64,000 bases of DNA, taken from the NCBI RefSeq assembly GCF_001522545.3, contig NC_031773.1:25865685-25929684 (forward strand), in the 5' to 3' direction. Shown here one piece after another: positions 51,090-64,000 of this stretch. The notes under the pieces are model-generated. The model had not been told where the DNA came from. It ran no database searches and saw only the letters and a list, made by a program, of their open reading frames with translations. The translations under genes and the position numbers were made by a program. This stretch comes from Parus major. Its lineage: Eukaryota; Chordata; Aves; Passeriformes; Paridae. How positions within the stretch are numbered: the stretch's first letter is position 1; each line of letters opens with the position of its first letter.

Positions 51090-54000
51090 ATTATATGTGC
51101 AACTTGGCCAGCTTTTACTTGCTCCAGAGAGAGGTGTGTTTACTGTCAGCATTCAGCATTGCCTCTTCAGTTCATTGTTGGGAGATTGCAATTACACACC
51201 TATGAACTTCCTGTTATTACTTGTCATTAATGTGAAAATGAGCTTCCAAGGATGGCACACACTTCTCTGTCCATTTAAAAGGTTCATTGAACCTCTGAGT
51301 GGTGTAAGGAGTGTTGGTACTCCCTCCCATTCTCGAGATTTGATTGTGCAGTACATAAAACAGCACACTTCTTGAAATAAAAGCCTCTGCTGTAAGTCTT
51401 CTCCTTTTTATTTTAAGCACACATTATTGAGAAAAAAAATGGTTTTATATTCAAACAAATCAGTTTTGAATCTTGATTTCCAATATACCAAATAAATCTT
51501 CTCTACCAACTACATTTTTCACTTTTCCATTAAAAAAGTTCCATATATAAAAAAAGTTTCCATTTATTTATCATTAAATAAATATGTATAAGTAAGGTGT
51601 TTGCAAGAAGATCCTTTTAAAAAAGCAGTATTAAATATAAATGATCTTTAATGCACATAGCCTCACTGAATTAGTTTTGCATTTCTTATCTTATTTTCAA
51701 ACCTATCTCAAAGGTAAAAATCAATATTAATATGTTCAGAATTTGTACTGTAGTGTATAGAGTAAGCTTTCATATTCTCTGAAAGACGTGGTAAAGAATA
51801 TATTTTACATCTGAAATTTAAGAATAAACATTGAAGAAGTCTATATAAGAAAATGGAGAGAATTTTCACCCACTTGGATACTCCAAATGAATATAGAAAT
51901 TCTATGTTCTTAGAAAAAGGTGTCCTTAAATTTTTCTATAACTGTCAAGTTAGTAAATACATTACTTGAATGCATTAGGAATATAAAATCAAATACATTA
52001 TTGAAGAATAATCAAGCTTTTATGCTTTATTCTTATCAATGTTACAGATGATATGTTCTCTATAAAGAGATGCTAAACTGCAAACAATAACTAAAAGAAG
52101 GTATTTGAAATCTGTGGTTTTTAAAAAATTATCACATAAATAGTATTCTTTGTAAGCTGATAAAATTTTGGACAGCATCATAATGCATGGCTACTGTAGG
52201 CATGGTGTTCAGAATGTACTTCTTTTTCTCTAGACCTAAATAATTTGAGTTATAAATTAATTTAGGGAAAATAAAAAGAAAAAAAAAGTCTTAGGTGTCA
52301 TCTTATCTGAAAATTAGACATGTATGTCTGATTTGTGATGCAAGGTTGTCTGTTCAAACAGTGAGGAAGAGAAGCATCCCAGATGAAAATTCACAATGAA
52401 TGAAACAACACAACTCAGGGTAAAGTCACTTTTGGTTGGGCTAAATAGCTACAACAGAAGTCTGGATTATGATTATCCTTTAAGTCCAACTTTTAAAAAC
52501 TAAAGCATAGGTTGGATGTATAGAATCATTAAGCATAACTCTAAGCTTCCTACTCAGTTTGATGAAGTCCTCAGATTTGCTAAATTTTACCAGATTCCCA
52601 ATGCTGGGCTAACAAATCATGCACAGAAATTCTGTCCTTTTTCTACTCAATACTTCTATATAGTCTACAAGTTTATTGTTGGTTTCACTGGAAAACTATA
52701 TCAATCTATTTTTATTTATTTTAGCATGAAATGAAATAAAACTGAAAACCTAATTTTAAAAAAACAAACACCAAGAACAGCACTACTCAGTGTACCTTGC
52801 TACTTCCATTAAAACTAGTCCCATCAACCTACCTTTGAAAATATAATGGAATAGCTGTTCAGAGCTTGGTAAATGAAGACTTAACCTAGTCTGCCTGAAC
52901 CAATGTAAATCAGCTAGGAATTATACAAAATATAATAGATTTTACAGAATCAAAAATCTCTAAAGAACTTGCAAGTACAACTGTAAGAATAACTGATATT
53001 TAGTTCAGCTGAGGAACTAAAAAAGGCATGTAGGAAAAGGGAATCTATTTTTTTATATTTGTTGTGTTATATCAAAATACTGAAATGCACTTTAGAACAA
53101 CATGAAACTTTTAATTTGATAGGAAGCTAAAGTTTTCATTTGGGACATACAAAGCACCCAAGCATTTATTTTAATGAAGTCTTGCAGTGCTGCAGCTTTG
53201 CTCCACACGTTCAGAATGCCCCCTGTCATTCTGTGCTCCCAACCAACCTTTGCAAAGCTGAGGCCAGTTTCAGTGCTCTGAATCACTGTTATGCTGCCCT
53301 CCAGCAGCTTGGGTCCTGAGTCTTTTCCATTCCCATTGATCAATGAAGACATCTCAATCCATTGTGCTGAAAATGATTTTTCAGGAAAGAAAAAAGAAAA
53401 CAAACCATTTGAACATTTTAGTTAAAAAGATGTTAAAATTGGAGCTGAGTGTATTCTAAAATGATGCATATGCACAATCAGAAACTTTCAGAACTATTTT
53501 CTGCTGTACCAAGTTTTCCATGGCAAGGTCTCCCAGGTCTGAGAAATGATTGATGCTTGGTTTGATCCCATCTTACAAAGGAATCAGGAGACAATCAAGT
53601 GCACATCTTTCATCTGAAATGAAACCAAGATGCATCTTTGGGTTTAGAAATAGACATAGCCTAAATAATTTTACTTAAAAACTGGTGTTTTTTCAAGGTA
53701 GCAATGATTTCACTGATTTTTTAAATTGATCTGAACAGTTGATCAAGTTGGATGCTGCTGGGTTTTTCAAAAGATCAGGTAATTTGAGTATGACTATGTA
53801 CCATAACATAATAGATAGTGCCATTTTTTAGACAAGACTGAACAGTAAATTTTCTCTTCCTTTTTCAAAGCAGTATGTCACTTGAAATTTTGATTGTCTA
53901 TTGTGTAAGAAGCATTAAGAAGTATTATGATAATAAAATACCGTTTCTGAAAAAATATTAACTCACTTGTTAAATATTTTATCAACATAGTTTTCAGTTA

Positions 54001-57000
54001 CAATAAACTCCAAACAACCTAATTATCTTCAATGGCATTAACATTCATAGGAATATCTTCAGATGCAGTAATAAGTGACACTACTTTGAGGAACATGTTG
54101 CACTTGGAGGAATGTGTTTGTGCAGTCATGAATTTACATAAATTCAAGTGCCCTCCCATTAAGCATTTGGAAAATCAGAAAATACTGGTTTTTATCATTG
54201 TGTATATAAATATGTGGATGTGTATGACAACATTATTTTTTCATTTATGTGGAATAGGGGTACACATACTTATGAAAGTCTAGGCAATATGCACCTGTTA
54301 ATAACTACTAGAATTCTGAAGAATAAACAAGAGTTTTTGAGATTCAGAAGGAAAGTATTTTGACCTGCCATCTTGCCAGGAGAGATTCTGCAGTCCTGCA
54401 GAGAAGCTGGGTAGGTGAATAATGTCAGTCAGGCTCTGCACAGTTCTCAAGGCATGGTTATGGGATCTTGTGGGCTCTTCCCTGTTCCCTGGTGATTTTG
54501 GATGCTTCTGTATGGTCATGGATCTTCCCTCCCAGAAGCCTAGACAGAAACTCTAGACAAACTACAACATTCCCTAACTAAGTCTTCTCAGTTATAGGAT
54601 TGGGTAGAGGATAACTTTTTGATGGTTAGTCTGTTCAAAATGTGATTTTTTTTTTCTTATTTGCTGGCATATCTGGTGCTTGCAGTCTGAAAATTTCATT
54701 CATGCTTTTGTACTTGTTGATGGTCAGCAAATTGTTGGCATAGTTTGTCTTTCTGCTTACTTGAGCACACAAAACCTATTTAAGATGCAGGCTGTTACTT
54801 GGGACAGGTGATTGATCACATTTTGTCTGTTTCTATTTATACAAAACATTTCCTATACCCTGCTACTTTCTTTTTTTGGCATGGAAAGCTGGCTTCAGCT
54901 CACGTGGTTATGCTGACAGCTATGCCAACCAGGCACAACTCATGCTAACTGCTGTGCTCAGACATGCTGGAAAAATACTATGGCATTGCCAACTCTTATT
55001 TTCTCTTCATTGTTGGACTTTTTGTTTGTCTCTTTTTATATTCTTCCCAAAGTAGATGCATCATCTATTTCTTGTATGGTTGCAGATGGTGACATACAGT
55101 GAGGCTTCATAGTGATGTGATCCTCTGCTTAAAGGTTTATACTTAAAAATTTTTATCACTCAGCTTTGAAAACTTCAATTCTATTAAGCTTTTTACTTAA
55201 AAACAAGGCAAAAAAAAGTAAGCAAGAAATGTCAGGTTCCTTTCATAGTGCATTGTTCAGTCCAGATGGGTGTTTGAATTTCAAGAGAGACAGTAAGTTT
55301 CCTTCAGTGTGGGCAGCTTTGATATAATGTAAAGGTGGGAATAAAGTGAATGAAAAATAAGATGAAAGCTAAAATAAAGCTTCCTTACAAGTAAGCCTTC
55401 CTTTAAACTGCTGTCACTTCAGACTCAAAAACCTAGTAGCAAAACAACAGTTTTGGCTTCTCCCTGATCAGAGATGTTGTGACCTTTCCACATTTGTACT
55501 GCTCATTCCCAAATTTGAGGCTTTTGGTGGTAATTTACATAATGTGTCAAACAAGTGGGATAGCTTTCTGGTTTGAATAATAAAATATAAAAGTCAATGC
55601 CTTTGAAGTATTCAAGATAACCAACAGACTCCAGGAAAAATACGCTTTTATGTACTCAGCTGTACAAACCTTAGAGAACTTTGTGTTATAGCTTCAAAAT
55701 CTTACATAGTACAAGAACCATGCTGGGCTGGTGAAGTCGTTCTGCTCTGTCTTCCTGTCACAGCATCGGTGAAGGTGTAATCCTAGTGATGGGTGAAAGG
55801 ATGAAAAGACTGGATTAAGTTGCAATATGGGCTAATTGGCCAACGTGAATATTGACAAAATACATTTTGAAGAATCTTTCAAAAATAAAAATAGGTTAGA
55901 TCCATAGGATGTCAATATGATTTCAAAGATTATTTTCCTTTTTAAGAGAACTGAGAGTTAAGACTGCTGAACATAGTAAGTGTCCTACCATGGGAGATTT
56001 GCGTACAATGTTACATATAATGTCAATTATAGTGGAAGTAGTGACTTTAGAAAGTTGTGTGTCCCAGCAGAAGTGGATGTGAACAATGACAGAGAGAGCC
56101 CTGAGGAGCTGTCAATCACATGATACACACTACAGTGCTTTTTATCTTGGAATTAAGTCTAGTGTGGTCCCACAGACCATTTGAAAATGTAGAACTTTAA
56201 GTACATATTACAGTTCAGTTTCATTACTTCTAGAAGTAATTGTATGACCATTTTCTGGATTTATTTAATTTATAATTTATTTGTTTTCCTTAAATGGGTG
56301 CAAGGAGACCCTGCAAGCAGAATATAGACAAATATACATGTGTGTATAAAGCACATACACTTATATGCCTATATGCAGGTTAATAGTGTATAAAACCAAG
56401 TAAAAGAAACAACATCTGTAAAAAAAATGAAATATTTCAGACAGAATCACCAGAGAACTAGTTGGTGAATAGTGACTCGAGTTATTGACTTTAAGAAGGA
56501 TATTATCATAGCTTGTAATTTTTCAGAAAAACACCAGGTATGACTTGTGTTTCCTTTGTAAGGGGAAGTTCGAGGAATTACTGTTTAATAATAATATACT
56601 AGTATGTGATCCCATTGAACAGTATGAATGTGGTGAGTGCTTATTTACCATAGATTTTTATTTTCAGATTTTTTGACAAAAGGAAGGGTTTAAGAAACAT
56701 GGATTAATAGGATAAAGTGATTGGAATCTGGATTTGGTAGAATTAAAATAAAAAGTAAATAAAATTAATAATGATGAAGGGTAGTAACCTCCAAGACAGT
56801 TTGCCTGAGAGTATTGGATTCTTATCACTTGCAGTCTTAAAATCAATATTGTCTCTTAGTAAGGAATTTTTCTATACCTCATTAAGTTAAAGTTTTGATA
56901 AGTCCTTACTCTAGAAGTTTATAGCAAATTAACATAATGATCTTTAAAATATTTGGCTCTGTTAAGTAGTATTTAATCCATACACTTTCACTCATTAAGG

Positions 57001-57014
57001 TCATGTAGTTTCTA
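51090..57014. other. Intron with no gene seen
   Basis: AT-rich sequence. A GC-richer patch at about 53180-53330 supports a 103-codon minus-strand ORF with no recognisable domain. No interspersed element was identified. Confidence 0.6.
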
Positions 57015-57115
57015 TAAGTTTCATGGAGGTTAGAAGGGATGCTTGGATGATTTAGTCTGATCTCTGGAATAATGAAGTCCATAGAATTTTGCCCAAGGAC
57101 CTTTTGCTTCCAGAC
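57015..57115 (-). mobile_element. Ancient CR1-like amniote repeat fragment
   Basis: GGAGGTTAGAAGGGATGCTT, GGATGATTTAGTCTGATCTC and GAAGTCCATAGAATTTTGCC follow a repeat common in turtles, crocodilians and birds (gccagaagggacc..gatcatctagtctgacctcctg..ggccatagaattt). On this strand it is the reverse complement of a CR1-type 3' end, so the element is on the minus strand. It is heavily diverged. The assignment rests on remembered consensus wording, not a search. Confidence 0.65.
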
Positions 57116-58070
57116 AGGTTATTTCCTAGCACAGAAACGCTTTTTAGAGAGAAGAAAAATTAGTTCAGTATATGGAAAATGTGACCTGTGCACAATGCAG
57201 TCCATGGTAATGTTTTTACTGTTTTTTTGAGCTCAACACAATTGTTTTAAGATTACCACTGTTAATATACCCATAGTTTAAGAAGAAATGTAATTTAAAA
57301 AATTGCTTTTTTTGGTAATTTGAGTTTTTAAATCAATGCAGTGCTGGCCCTCAACCTTTGATGCATGTCTAGGATGAAAATATGAAACATGAAAATGGCT
57401 AATAAAAGGATCACTCACTGAGGGAGCTCAGAATAAGCTAAGTTGGGAATCTAGTTATACACAGTACAGGAAGCCCTCGCTGTTTGTTACTTTCACTATT
57501 TGTCTCAATAAGCCTAAAAGCTCCACAGACACACTTGCATGGACATAATGAGCATGCTGTGTGGAAATTTAGCTGAAGGACTTTCACGAGTAATGCAAAT
57601 AAACTGCTGCTTGCAACTGTGCATCTTTCAAACTGCTTCTATTCCAAGCAGGCTACAGCAAGAAAAATGCCATGTAGGTGGGCTGTCTGCACTTTGGTCA
57701 ATGATTATATACCTCTGGGTCTGTGTGGAAATAGATAGAGCAGGAACAAAATAGCAGATATTTAGACACAAACCCGTTCGGTGACAAAGTGCCCAGAGAG
57801 AAATGCATCTTCTGCAAGCCAGTCCCTTTTATTTGTAAATAAATAAAACACTGGACTGTAACTGGGGTTGGAATTTATGACATGTAACTTGAAGCATTGT
57901 AAAATTAGCTGGTTGTGTTGGCTCCCTCTGCCACCAGTGCAGAGATATATTCACTCCTGAAGGTAAATCATCTTTGCCTTGGACACATCCTGGAACGATG
58001 CGAATGGTTAGGTATTTAGGCTCAACTTCTCACCCAACCTGTATAAGACATAATAATGTAATAATCATAT

Positions 58071-58120
58071 ATTTAAATATTTTTTCCCTAAAAGTCAACA
58101 AAACTGGCAAAATGCTTAGG
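58071..58120 (+). repeat. Dispersed 50-bp repeat, copy 2
   Basis: It differs from 51040-51089 at only two positions (CCCTAAAA for CACTAAAA, and ATGCTTAGG for ATACTTAGG). The left flank shares at most an AT-rich bias and the right flank is unrelated. Copy 2 continues TTCTTGCTGGAAATTC. Confidence 0.9.
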
Positions 58121-58723
58121 TTCTTGCTGGAAATTCATCTTGCAGCAAACACATCGAAATAATTATTTTTGTAATTCTTGTAATCTGTGTTCTGCAAAAG
58201 CAAGGGCACGAGATATGACTGCTCAAACCAGCAGATTTATAGTTAGGAAAAGATTCTTTCCACACAGGGGAAGATAAGATGCAACAAGTTGAAGAGAAAT
58301 ATTTGACTCCTTTCTTTCGTCCTACTTAAATATGCTCCAAACATAAGTATGTTACTTATCCATTGAGGCATTTTTCCTTAAAGTCTGCTGAAATTGTGTT
58401 GTGCTTGGTCTCTTTCTATTAACAGTCCATTACTGTAACTCAGGAAATGTCTGATCAGATCCTTTCCCTTGTCATGCATTCTCACAAAGCTAAATGGATT
58501 GAGGTACCTCTGCTGCTTCCTTTTGTATGGACTATACCTTAGATCAAAAACACAATATGCAGAACACTTTAAAGGCATGCATTCTGTAAAATAAATGCTG
58601 CCCCTTAAGAGTATAAATAGTTCCACAGACAAATTGACTTCAATGGAAATATTAAGTTATTTGCAAGACTTTACTCATGGTGACCCATAAGTAAAGTTAC
58701 CTTAAAAACAATATGATAAAAAA

Positions 58724-58884
<161 letters not shown>

Positions 58885-59640
58885 AATCTTTTTTCTAGTA
58901 TAAGTATATAAACTGTCTAATTAATATATTATTAAGAGAAACTTGGAGATCGCAACATGGGTCATTCCAGTCCTTAAATGTCATTGCTGAAATCCTAAGG
59001 AAATGGAAGTATTTGAGAGTTTAATTTCCTTATGTTCAATCTTCTTTTCTAAATAGTGATCACAATCCAGTGCTTATGTTTTATAATCTGTTACCATGGA
59101 GATATCACCATACACACAGGATGGTTGCTCCATTGTATACAATCAAGTAGGATAAGAGAGTTGATTAAAATGGTTCCTAATTGTCATAAAATATTCCTTG
59201 CTTTGGCTGTTTCTCACTCTAAAAGGCAGTCAAGACAAACAAAAATCTTGAAAGGACCAAGTTTAATTTGATACATAAATTAAGATTTAATGCTTTTGAA
59301 TATTTCCTCTTGTTTCTTAGAATTCTTTTCTTCACCTTTTGTCTAATGTTGGTATGTGCTAGACTCCTCAGGACTGTGGGCCAGATGTTGTGAGCCCTTC
59401 TAAAAAATGCAAAGTTAGGAAATGATCCACGTGCATATTGCAGGAGGTCAGATAGTGCAGAATTATCAGTGAGAGGAGGACATGTGGCTGTCCTTAATAG
59501 AAACCAAAAGACATAAGATTACTAGAAGAATGATCTGTATATATAGAGAGTCCTTATAATTGAATCTGTTGTGGGTAAAATACTTATTGCTTGAATATTT
59601 CATATGTCCTGAAAAAAAAAAAAAAGGGAAAGAAAAAAGA

Positions 59641-59702
59641 AACTCTTTTGAACTCTTTTACCAGGAATTCTCCATCTTTATTTTAGGTGTTTATTTTAGG
59701 TA
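59641..59702 (+). repeat. Two neighbouring short tandem duplications after an A-rich run
   Basis: AACTCTTTTG/AACTCTTTTA (10 bp, 59641-59660) is followed by TTTATTTTAGGTG/TTTATTTTAGGTA (13 bp, 59677-59702), each pair differing at one position. They lie directly after an A-rich run (about 59611-59640). Replication slippage is the likely cause. Confidence 0.9.
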
Positions 59703-61429
59703 GGAATTCCTATTGCAGTAGGAATGTTTGAGTAACTGTTATGAATCTTAGGACTCAAATAATGGCAACAGTATATACTGGATGCCCTTCATTTACTCCT
59801 TAGAGGAAACCCAGTATGTGGAGGCATATGTTGTGCAAACTGAGCCCACATCCTTTGGTAGCAATATATACAGTCCAAATCTGTCAGCATATCACAACAA
59901 AACTCTGTGTATCTAACTAACATGCTGACAAGAATACCAATAGACACAAACAGGAGGCCAGAATTCTCACTTGTGTTTAAGCTCCATTAATTACATTATG
60001 GACAACCTTTCAGCCTTTTGTTTGGATGGAGTAAATTCCTACAGTCCTGCCATGCATTTGATTGTGTTCTATCTGTAAATCAAGTTTCTTTCCTTAATGG
60101 TAGCTTGTTTTCTAATTCTACTGAAAAATGAGAGGTTTACATCTTCTGTAATTTTTAAAATTTTCATTCTTTTTGTAAAATATGTGCTGTTTGTACTGAA
60201 AATGGAAGTGTACCCTCTGGAGACTGCAAGAATGTAGGATACTGTAAGTTAACTGATAGATTTTATTTGTTACTATACAGAGTTTTAGAGGAAAAAGGTC
60301 TGTATAGCCTATTTGAATAAAATGTTATTTTTTAATTAGATAACCTATGCAATAGAACTAGCATTCGTTAACTACCTTTATAGGTACAATTCGGTCATAG
60401 GCAGTCATTGTGCTATTCACTAAGGAATAGAAATTATCAGTGTTTAGAATTACACTTCTACTTTAATGCTATAGAAACACTTCACACAGGTATTTCTATT
60501 CACTATCTGTGCCTGCAAAACACATTGAGGGTTGTCTCAGCATTTTCAGAAGAATTTATTTCCTTTATCTAATTGAACTTTAAAGTAGCTTTTCTGAAGA
60601 CTGGTGTGAGAAGCTAGAAGTGGTTGTTGCTATGGCGGATTCAGAAAGCAGATGATAACCTTGATGTTTTGGCCAGCATTACTTGTTACAGGAAAATAGG
60701 TTTGGATGTAAAAAGCTGGAGATGTTTGAAATTTTATTTGGTATGTTTCAGTTTAGAAGTTTTTGTTTGCCTGCCCCTGTCTACTGATACTAATGGGATT
60801 ACTCTGCTCTTCAGGGTGACGTGCTCTGGAGAAAGTAATATAGGATTTCAGACTATCTTTGACAGTGTTTATGAATCAGCTCTGAACACACTGAAAAAAG
60901 GCACTTTGGAGCTAAATATTTAGGTAAATAAACTACTGGTTTTAAAGTACTAGTTTTTCTTTTTCTTTACACACTACCCCAAATTCTGATAGCCTTAAAA
61001 TAAATGTCTGAAAAGCCCTAAGATGACCTTTTTTATCATATTCACAGCATGTTTCTGTGATCTAAAACTTGAGCTGACAGCATTGTGAGTAGAAAAGTTA
61101 GTTGTAGATTCTGTGTGATTCACGTGTTACCTTGCAAATGTGCTCACATTAGATCCAGAAATAAACATTAGTATATAATGAGATAGACCCTAGTGGGCAG
61201 GAAATCAGATGAGTTTACCAAGTGTTTTAAAAGAAGAACTTACACTTTAAAATGTAACAAACTTTGTGATGAGCAAGGGAAAATCTCCAGATTGTCTCAA
61301 AATTGAGCATTTTGTTGCCACTTGGCTGAGTGGGAGTTTGAAAGGTGTTGGAAAAATGCAAACACTATAGGGTGCAAAAAGCAGAAATCTCTAGCTAAAA
61401 GCTAGGGTAGTTTGAAGGGTTGTTTGGGT

Positions 61430-61463
61430 TTCTAATACCCTTCTGGCCTGAAGGGTATTAGAA
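61430..61463. repeat. Perfect 14-bp inverted repeat with 6-nt loop
   Basis: TTCTAATACCCTTC (61430-61443), loop TGGCCT, GAAGGGTATTAGAA (61450-61463). A second small inverted repeat, CTAGC-TAAAA-GCTAG, lies just upstream at 61391-61405. Pairing does not continue convincingly beyond 14 bp, so the stem is shorter than a typical microRNA precursor. It could be an RNA structural element or the tip of a degraded miniature inverted-repeat element. Confidence 0.9.
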
Positions 61464-61968
61464 GAGTTTAGGTAGACCATTTTCCCCAAAAGTTGTTAGA
61501 ATGGTTGTGGGCTATTGAGCCCCTTTTGTATAAGGACTCGCTCTTGTAGCTCTTGTTACGTGCAATAGAAGGTTCAGGAAAACCATGTGGAAGGAAGGGC
61601 TGCTTTTACCTGAGATCTTTCAATTAGTTATAAGTTCATTGCTTTATGCTGAGATATTTTTTATTAAATTTATCCTTATCCATGAAATTGCTTTGTATCC
61701 ACTTGAAATCAAGCATGTTTTCAGTGGTTTATGGTTTGGTTTTTCTCCATCAATTCCATCTTTAAGTTTCAGTCACATATACTGCTACTAAACTCGGGGT
61801 CAAAGAGGAAGGGATGGGTGGAATCTGTTTCTAACTGCACTCTCAGTATATTGTGTTTTTCAAAACTAAAGGTAGAAATATATTTTAAATACAAACTGCA
61901 TTTATGCCTATTAAACTGCTGGAAATAATTTCCACAGCATGGGGACCTCTTTTCAGGGAAGCAGGGTG

Positions 61969-61996
61969 CAGCTGCAGCAGGGTTTCCCTGCAGCTG
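61969..61996. repeat. GC-rich inverted repeat with a 2-nt bulge
   Basis: CAGCTGCAGCAGGG-TTT-CCCTGCAGCTG pairs over 11 bp if the CA in the left arm is bulged. Tandem CAGC/GCAG units on the left arm explain the bulge. It stands out because the surrounding sequence is AT-rich. Confidence 0.8.
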
Positions 61997-64000
61997 TGTA
62001 CTCAGTAAGAATTTTCCTTCTAGGGAATGTGCAATTTTTAATTATGAGAGAATCCTTATTTGGCATAGAAATGGCAAACTCATCTGCTTGTTAATAAAAG
62101 CATTTATTGTCCACATTATAATATGGTGTGTATTGGAGAAGAACTGTCTAAAATCATTATGCAAACTTCATTAATAGCTCTCTACAGTCTGGAAATTAAA
62201 TCTCTCCCTTAAAATGCTAGTATTAGTCTGTATTTAAGATTAGTAGAAAAAAAAAATAGGTAGCTTGTTTTCTTCCACTTTTTTTTTTTTTGTTTGTGCT
62301 TGTGTTTACGATTTGTGAGTAATTAGCAAATCTGTTTAGAGGGTTAGATCTTGGCCTGTAATTTACTCTAAGTGGAAAGATAACTGCCACTATGGGAAGC
62401 CCTACTGAAATTGGTGGGGATCTGCACAAATCACACTTTTTTTTCCGTGGTTTTAGATAATGAAATATTTTTTCCCCCTGCTGATAATTTTATTGGGAAA
62501 ATTAAATTATTGTGTATTTGTCAGATTCATAACAAGCATAAAATGGATTTTTTCATCGCAATCCTAGGAAGATCCCTAAAGTGGAAAATCAATGACCTTC
62601 AGGCATCTAAACCTGAAATTTTAATATAAACCCCATTGACTAGTGCTTACCTAACTCTCCAAGTCCTGAGCTTTCAAGGTGTCTTCCCATCTCAAAATTC
62701 CCTAGTTTCCTGTAGTGTGCCATATCTATGTGATTCTGTGGTCAGTATGCTTTAGGTAGTGCCTCCATCCACCTTGTTGTCTTGGAATCCAGAAGACAGA
62801 TTAAGATTATGACCTGCCAGGAATGTTCTGCAGGGTCAGACTCCCAAAAAACTTCTGTGGAGGGATATGTGGATATTTGCATCTGTGTGCCTGGATATAA
62901 CCTGCTAAGTCAGAGTTCCCTCGCATGTGCTGTGTAGTCCTGGTTGCTGCTCCCTGCTTTCTGTGTTATTTCTGCTTTGTGTAGCCAGTCTTTGGTTTGC
63001 TCTCTTCTTCAGAGGTTCATGAGGCTGCCTTCCTGTGACCATGGGAATTTTGTGTCCTTCTGCAGTGACAGGCACTTTTCAGTGGCTCATCGAAGTGCAG
63101 TAGTAGCCCATTGAAGAAATGCCTTGAGAAATGCTTGATACAGCTTGATTTTCCTCTAACTGTGTGAAGGCATCTTCCCATGCTGGTATTCTCAACACAT
63201 CGAAAGCATGTCTACTTGGCTCTTTACATCTCTTTCCACATATCTTTATGACATCAAATGTTAGAGTTTTTCCCTCTATATGAAGGTCTCCAATAAACAT
63301 GGGGTACAGGGTCTCCTGGGCTTAGTATTTTTTAAAGTAGGCTATCTTTATTTGCTGCCAATTTCAAGAAGGGAATCTGGCCTTTTGAAATAATAATGAG
63401 ATTATTTTCTTAATAACATTCACTATGCAATCCTTCAATTCTACTTGGAGTTATATATGTATGCAATAGGGTAGTCAAATGCATTTTTTATGTATGTAAA
63501 AACCCTTCAGGTGTTCATGGCAGTTCTGGAGTTTTAATATGCAAGTGAGTGGGAGGGCAGTAAGAAGGCACTGAGCAATCAATTTTTCTGGTATCTCGTA
63601 TCAGAAGAGACTAATTTGGAACCAATCTTTTTTATATGGCAGTACAACAGGTAGAGTAATTTGTGCTAAGTCCAGTCAGAGGCACAGCTGAGGAGCTGCA
63701 AATACTTAACAAAGCACAGAAGCTTTTGCTGAGATACTTTTTGATCAGAATTACTTGGCAATCATGGAAAAAGGTGAACTCTTTTGGGTCCTTGTCCTCA
63801 CATTTCATGTTCCTTAAATGGTTACTGTCAATTGCTTTACCCTTTCTAAAACTGGTTGATGCCATACAAGTTAACAAGACTCTTTACATTGTCACAGTCC
63901 AGTCCAAATGATTGCCTCCTTTGAACCTTAACAAAACCCTGGCCTTACTGAAATTGCTCAGGTTTTCCTTAGATACCACTGGAAAAAGGATTGACACTTT

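Larger units (their letters stand above)
59703..64000. other. Intron with no gene seen, to the window end
   Basis: AT-rich sequence with a perfect 14-bp hairpin at 61430 and a GC-rich hairpin at 61969 (listed separately). ORFs reach 99 codons without a recognisable domain. The last IMMP2L exon was not found here. Confidence 0.6.

Noticed and set aside
52505..52540. GGTTGGATGTATAGAATCATTAAG as a possible minus-strand CR1 tail
   Set aside because: The motif order is wrong for a CR1 end and the sequence beyond does not continue the consensus.
53092..53403. 103-codon minus-strand ORF over a GC-richer patch
   Set aside because: No recognisable domain. Most likely lower stop frequency in a possible old insertion.
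62716..62745. TATCTATGTGATTCTGTGG as a possible plus-strand CR1 tail
   Set aside because: Only the terminal 8-mer resembles CR1. The expected GTCCCTTCCAACCT block upstream is absent.

Overview
The window is nuclear DNA of a bird. It is AT-rich, has very few genes and few interspersed repeats, and carries eroded 3' ends of CR1 LINEs, the dominant avian retrotransposon. One CR1 tail has grown into a pentanucleotide array broken by a 100-N assembly gap. Nothing suggests bacterial, plasmid or phage DNA: there are no operons, no long ORFs, and the only convincing coding sequence is a spliced exon. A neoavian, perhaps passerine, source is plausible but not proven.

The coding sequence is one internal exon at 64-166 (+). 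It matches IMMP2L, subunit 2 of the mitochondrial inner-membrane peptidase (S26 signal-peptidase family). It encodes 34 complete codons plus the last base of a split Arg codon, ends in phase 0, and has good splice signals on both sides. From the vertebrate gene structure I take it to be the penultimate coding exon. I could not find the expected last exon by reading, so positions 167-64000 are best read as a single IMMP2L intron of more than 63.8 kb. IMMP2L is a known giant-intron gene.

Intron layout. 0.2-7.3 kb: unremarkable AT-rich sequence. 7.3-7.8 kb: a GC-rich patch, then an old CR1 3' end. 14.1-14.3 kb: a GC-rich patch with two hairpins. 17.86-18.2 kb: a CR1 3' end, an (ATTCT)n array and the gap. 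21.4 kb: a (GGAT)n array. 25.0-25.4 kb: two short tandem duplications. 27.2-27.4 kb: the clearest CR1 tail. 35.5 and 37.0 kb: an (AT)n run and a polypyrimidine tract. 46.7-47.1 kb: a probable minus-strand solo LTR. 51.04 and 58.07 kb: a dispersed 50-bp pair, 48/50 identical. 57.0 kb: an ancient CR1-like fragment. 58.7-58.9 kb: a large compound microsatellite. 61.4 kb: a 14-bp perfect hairpin.

I saw no tRNA, rRNA, CRISPR array, complete mobile element or second protein-coding gene. The other ORFs are the size expected by chance in AT-rich DNA and show no recognisable domain. I found no new biological system. The items most worth a second look are the CR1-seeded ATTCT array at the gap, the dispersed 50-bp pair and the candidate LTR.
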